Assembly (NCBI GenBank): GCA_965232015.1
Contig: OZ246946.1
Location: 3,596,001-3,660,000, forward strand
Origin: JAJEAO01 sp963667635
Lineage (GTDB): Bacteria > Acidobacteriota > Vicinamibacteria > Marinacidobacterales > Marinacidobacteraceae
Direction: 5' to 3'
DNA length: 64,000 nt
Shown here: in pieces, positions 60,902 through 64,000 of the stretch
Numbering within the stretch: the stretch's first letter is position 1
How the letters are laid out: every line of letters begins with the position of its first letter
Program-made: the position numbers and the translations under genes
The notes under the pieces: model-generated
The model's database searches: none
What the model saw: only the letters and a program-made list of their open reading frames with translations
What the model was told of the DNA's origin: nothing

Positions 60902-62427
60902 GGACCGGGTGGGAGCCGGCCGGCGGCTTCGCGGAGCTCCGGGTTCGCGGGCCACCGCTCGAGTGCGGCGTCGAGCAGCTCGCGGGCTTCCCCGGTTCGT
61001 CCGAGCGCTGCGAGCGACTCCGCCACCAGCAGGTGGTGGATGGGCTCGGCCGGTGCGAGGGTGAGCAGACGGTCGGCCTCGTCCAGCGCCTCGTGGGGAG
61101 CGCCGCCCTCGATGAGGTGGGAGATGAGCGTCCGTTTCGGCGCCCGCGCTCCCGGCATCCGGTTCACCGCCGCCCGCAGCTCGTTGGCTCGGTCCACGAA
61201 CCGCTTCCCCTCGGCGAACCGGGTCAGATGCAGCCGCCCCCGCTCCCTCGATTCGGCGTCGCCGCGGCGCACCAGCAGGTTGCCGAGATGGAGGTGGGGT
61301 TCGGGCGTCGCGGGCGCCGCGGCGATCGCCGCTTCGAGCCGCGCGATCGCGGCTTCCTCCTCTCCGGAATCGCCTAGCGCCCGGCCCAGGGTCAGGAGCG
61401 CCCCGGCGAGACGTTCCGGCGGAACCTCGTCCGCCGCATCGTCCACGACCGCGGCGAGGACTTCCACGGCTTCGGTGCTGCGGCCCGCTTCGTGGAGGAG
61501 CTGTCCGAGGCGGAAGGCGGCGCGGTCGTGGCTCGGGTCGAGCTCCAGCGCCCGGCGGTAAGCCCGTTCGGCCTCCCCCTCTTCCGCGAGGTAGTGCAGC
61601 ACGTCCCCGCTCGCGAACCAGGCCTCGGCGTCGTCAGGGGCCGAGGCCGCGGCGTCGGCGCAGGACTCCCGGGCCTCCTCGAGCCGCTCCTCGCGGGAGC
61701 GAAGCCGACAGATCTCAAGCAGGGCGCCGGGCTCGCCGGGGCGAAGCGCCAGCGCCGCGTCGAGCCGCCGTCCCGCCTCCTCGAACTGCCCGAGTTCGGA
61801 GAGCAGCGCTCCGAGGTGGTGCTGCGCCTCGAAGGAGGCCGGGTCCGACCGAGCGGCCGCCAGCAGCGCTTCGAGTCCCTCCGCCCCCCGTCCGACCTGC
61901 ACGTAGAGGACGCCGAGCGGGGTCAGCGCCTCCGCCCGGCCGGGGAAGTCGGCCGCCAGCCCCTCGAGCCACTCGATGGCCTCTTCGGTCTGGCCGCGCT
62001 CGGCCAGAACGAGGGCCAGGTCGCGCCGCGCCTCCGCCAGCCGCGGGTCGCGCGCCAGCGCCTCCCGGAGCGCGGCCTCGGCGTCGTCGAGGCGGCCGAG
62101 CGTGCGCGATGCGCTCGCGAGCAGGAGTGGACCGTTCGCGTTCCCCGGCAGCCGGGCCGAGAATTCACGGGCGATCTCCGCGGCGGCGGTGACATCCCCG
62201 GTCCGCAGCCGCGCCACCGCGAGCATCCACAGCGGCTCCGGGTCATCGGGGTTCACAGCCCGGACGCGCTCGAGGATCGGGATCGCCTCGGCGACCCGCC
62301 CCGCCTCGACGAGTCGCCGGGCCTCGGCGAGGTCGGCTCCGGTCTGCGCCGCGGCGGCTGGCCGCGCCAGCAGGAACAGGAGGCATGCTCCCGCTCCGAG
62401 AACGAGGCGCAGCGCGGAGCGGGACAT
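60898..62427 (-). CDS. Exported TPR-repeat protein
   Basis: A 509-residue protein with a signal peptide (residues 1-27, ARPAAAAQ) and about ten or more TPR units (for example RRALELDPSHDRAAFRLGQL). It is almost wholly helical. It probably binds a partner protein in the periplasm. Its stop overlaps the start of the FG-GAP gene by 4 bp, so the two are co-translated and likely interact. Confidence 0.87.
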   Translation of the reverse strand: MSRSALRLVLGAGACLLFLLARPAAAAQTGADLAEARRLVEAGRVAEAIPILERVRAVNPDDPEPLWMLAVARLRTGDVTAAAEIAREFSARLPGNANGPLLLASASRTLGRLDDAEAALREALARDPRLAEARRDLALVLAERGQTEEAIEWLEGLAADFPGRAEALTPLGVLYVQVGRGAEGLEALLAAARSDPASFEAQHHLGALLSELGQFEEAGRRLDAALALRPGEPGALLEICRLRSREERLEEARESCADAAASAPDDAEAWFASGDVLHYLAEEGEAERAYRRALELDPSHDRAAFRLGQLLHEAGRSTEAVEVLAAVVDDAADEVPPERLAGALLTLGRALGDSGEEEAAIARLEAAIAAAPATPEPHLHLGNLLVRRGDAESRERGRLHLTRFAEGKRFVDRANELRAAVNRMPGARAPKRTLISHLIEGGAPHEALDEADRLLTLAPAEPIHHLLVAESLAALGRTGEARELLDAALERWPANPELREAAGRLPPGP

Positions 62428-62463
62428 TCGACGGCGGCGGCGAGTATCGCACCCGGCGAACCA

Positions 62464-62711
62464 ATTCAGCCTGTGGACAAAGTCACGCGGCCCGGTTCTC
62501 CCGGTAGGGGCTCGAGCGGCGATGCATCCCGCCTGAACGCGCCCCTCCGCTTCGCTCCGGGGCGCTCTTCGTTGCGCATCGGTCGGAATACACGCGGTAT
62601 TCCTCCCTCGCGCGCCGCCCCTACCGGGAGAACCGGGTCAGCCGGGCGCCGCCCCCACCGGGAGAACTGGGCCACTCTCGGTGCTCACGCGACTTTATCC
62701 ACAGGCTGAAT
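62464..62711. repeat. 248-bp MITE-like repeat, copy 2, inverted relative to copy 1
   Basis: Near-complete inverted copy of 1307-1553. Terminal DnaA-like 9-mers: TGTGGACAA (62472-62480) and TTATCCACA (62695-62703). The gap 62428-62766 holds little else; no gene is evident. Confidence 0.85.
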
Positions 62712-62766
62712 TCCGCGGTCGAAGGCAGACCCGGCGGTTCGCCGGGGTCGAGGCGTTCCCGAGCCG

Positions 62767-63039
62767 TCATCGTCCGCCGACCAGGCGACTGTAAGCCGAA
62801 CCCCGGGACGCGACGTGGATCACCAGGACCGTGAGGTGCTGGCCCTGGATCTCGTAGATCACGCGGTACCGGCCCACGCGGCGTCGCCTCAGTCCGTTCA
62901 GCCCGCCCTTGAGCCGCGCACCCGCGAACGGCGCCTCGGCGATCCGGTCGATCGCCCGCACCAGTCGCCCGCGGTGGGGCGGGGGGATCCGCTCGAGTTC
63001 GCGGAGGGCGCTACGCCGGATTCGAACCGACCAGGTCAC
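62767..63039 (-). CDS. RelE/ParE-family toxin
   Basis: A 90-residue protein with the RelE/ParE fold pattern: WSVRIRRSALRELERIPPPH at the start, then LKGGLNGLRRRRVGRYRVIYEI, VLVIHVASRGSAY at the end. The basic core would contact the ribosome or gyrase. It overlaps the upstream RHH antitoxin gene by 29 bp, a common module layout. Confidence 0.83.
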   Translation of the reverse strand: MTWSVRIRRSALRELERIPPPHRGRLVRAIDRIAEAPFAGARLKGGLNGLRRRRVGRYRVIYEIQGQHLTVLVIHVASRGSAYSRLVGGR

Positions 63040-63271
63040 GCCGGACCTCCTCCCAGTCCAGCACCGGATCCGAGGGGTCGCGCAGCCGCTCGACCGCTAC
63101 GGCCAGATCGTCGAGGTCGTCGAGATACCGCTCGACTGCGGCGCGCACCAGTTCGGCGCGGCTCCGCCTCAGCGTCGCGGCGGCCGCATCGAGGGATCGC
63201 ACGACGGGAGTCGGGATCCGTGCGGTGACCTGTGTCGTCGCAGAAATGTCGGATGAAGTCATCTGCATCAT
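63011..63271 (-). CDS. Ribbon-helix-helix antitoxin
   Basis: An 86-residue protein with an RHH-like segment (TTQVTARIPTPVVRSLDAAA, then RRSRAELVRAAVERYL) and an acidic toxin-binding tail (SDPVLDWEEV). Starts at ATG 63271 or 63268, with GGAGG upstream. It forms a type II toxin-antitoxin pair with the RelE/ParE gene and would repress its own operon. Confidence 0.78.
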   Translation of the reverse strand: MMQMTSSDISATTQVTARIPTPVVRSLDAAAATLRRSRAELVRAAVERYLDDLDDLAVAVERLRDPSDPVLDWEEVRRDLVGSNPA

Positions 63272-63344
63272 GCTACATCGCCTCCCCGTCTTCGTAGCGT
63301 TGCGCGACGCGAGGGCCGCAACTACCATCAGTCAGGAGAACGCC

Positions 63345-64000
63345 ATGAAAGAGAACCGGCGCTGGACCTGCCTCCTCCTCCTCCTCCTCCTTGTCGTCGG
63401 CCTGCCCGCCGCGGGGTCGGCTGCGCAGGAGGAGCTGAGCGAGAAGGAACAGATCGAGGCGCTTCCCGAGCAGCATCGGATCTGGCTGACCGAGGAAGTC
63501 ATCTACATCATCACCGACCGCGAGAAGCGGACCTTCCTCGGGCTCACCTCGGAGCAGGAGCGCACCAACTTCCTCGAGGCGTTCTGGCGGAAGCGCGACC
63601 CCAACCCCTCGACGCCGGAGAACGAGTTCCGCACCGAGCACTACGAGCGTCTGGACTACGTGAACAACTGGTTCGGCCGGTCCACCTTTCGCGAGGGCTG
63701 GCAGACCGATCGGGGGCGCTACTTCATCCTGCTCGGAGCGCCCCGCTCGATCCAGAACTACGAAGCCCGCGACGAGATCTACCCGACCGAACTCTGGTTC
63801 TACAACAACTCCGAGCTGAAGCGGTTCGGGCTGCCCGCCTTCTTCTATCTCCTGTTCTGGCGGCGCCACGGGGTCGGTGAACTCCAGCTCTTCGACCCGA
63901 TTTCCGACGGCCCGGTCGCGCTCCTCACCGGTTACCAGCCGGAGCGCCGGGATTTCCGCGACGAGACCGAGCGCGCCTACGAGATCCTCTACGAGTTCGA
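63345..64000 (+). CDS. GWxTD-domain secreted protein (C-terminus cut off by window)
   Basis: The visible 218 codons begin with a leucine-rich signal peptide (LLLLLLLVVGLPAAGSA) and contain EGWQTDRGRYFILLGAP, the GWxTD landmark of a family found mainly in Acidobacteriota and relatives. LGLTSEQERTNFLEAFWRKR and TPENEFRTEHYERL are typical neighbours. ATG at 63345 follows CAGGAG. The family has no known biochemical role. It continues past the window end. Confidence 0.85.
   Translation, partial: MKENRRWTCLLLLLLLVVGLPAAGSAAQEELSEKEQIEALPEQHRIWLTEEVIYIITDREKRTFLGLTSEQERTNFLEAFWRKRDPNPSTPENEFRTEHYERLDYVNNWFGRSTFREGWQTDRGRYFILLGAPRSIQNYEARDEIYPTELWFYNNSELKRFGLPAFFYLLFWRRHGVGELQLFDPISDGPVALLTGYQPERRDFRDETERAYEILYEF

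Overview
The window looks like chromosomal DNA from a high-G+C, outer-membrane-bearing bacterium. Acidobacteriota is the best guess and Gemmatimonadota is possible. The basis is the mix of families: a GWxTD-domain secreted protein, a DUF5916/CBM9-like outer-membrane protein, a CRTAC1-type FG-GAP protein next to a TPR protein, a TolB-propeller/surface-antigen protease fusion, many Tat-signal oxidoreductases and many lipoproteins. This is family-level inference; there is no rRNA gene or other strict marker in the window.

Layout. 1-7.6 kb: a truncated MscS-like membrane protein, a Tat class V aminotransferase, the conserved ATP-grasp/alpha-E/transglutaminase trio, and a translationally coupled RsbW-like/STAS pair. 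7.3-13.6 kb: a cold-shock-domain protein, a fatty-acid desaturase, an ABC-class ATPase coupled to a lipoprotein MTA/SAH-deaminase-like amidohydrolase, a repeat-bearing lipoprotein, and a 120-bp relic of a second amidohydrolase gene. 13.6-28.1 kb: a defence island, all on the minus strand. It is a BREX type 3-like operon: brxF, brxC, a Schlafen/AlbA_2-HTH gene, pglX, pglZ and a brxA-like gene. The start and stop codons of most neighbours overlap. The methyltransferase gene pglX is split at its AdoMet-binding motif by an IS1182-like element (19796-21466) with CTAG target duplications; removing the element and one CTAG restores a 951-codon frame. A frameshifted accessory gene follows.

28.3-42.3 kb: an inositol-phosphatase-like protein, DUF5916 and two-fold-repeat membrane proteins, a GMC oxidoreductase with a Gfo/Idh oxidoreductase, a sulfite-oxidase/FAD-oxidase operon, a spermidine-dehydrogenase-like protein, an Fpg glycosylase, a zinc-ribbon protein and a DUF72 protein. 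42.3-43.0 kb: a PIN toxin-antitoxin pair. 43.1-49.7 kb: the protease-propeller-barrel protein, lipoproteins, a TPR protein and DprA. 49.7-59.0 kb: DNA polymerase I, a CoA-transferase/aminotransferase/HAD cluster, MGMT, a lipoprotein cyclophilin, a methyltransferase and a GT2 enzyme. 59.2-64 kb: FG-GAP and TPR proteins, a ParE/RHH toxin-antitoxin pair and a truncated GWxTD protein.

Intergenic DNA is rich in dispersed repeats. (a) Two ~248-bp elements in opposite orientation (1307-1553 and 62464-62711) have ~25-bp terminal inverted repeats, each containing a DnaA-box-like 9-mer. (b) REP-like palindromes have stems that vary in a compensatory way. (c) Composite forms of (b) carry a 'GTTCTCCCGGT' core shared with (a). 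No tRNA, rRNA or CRISPR array was recognised.
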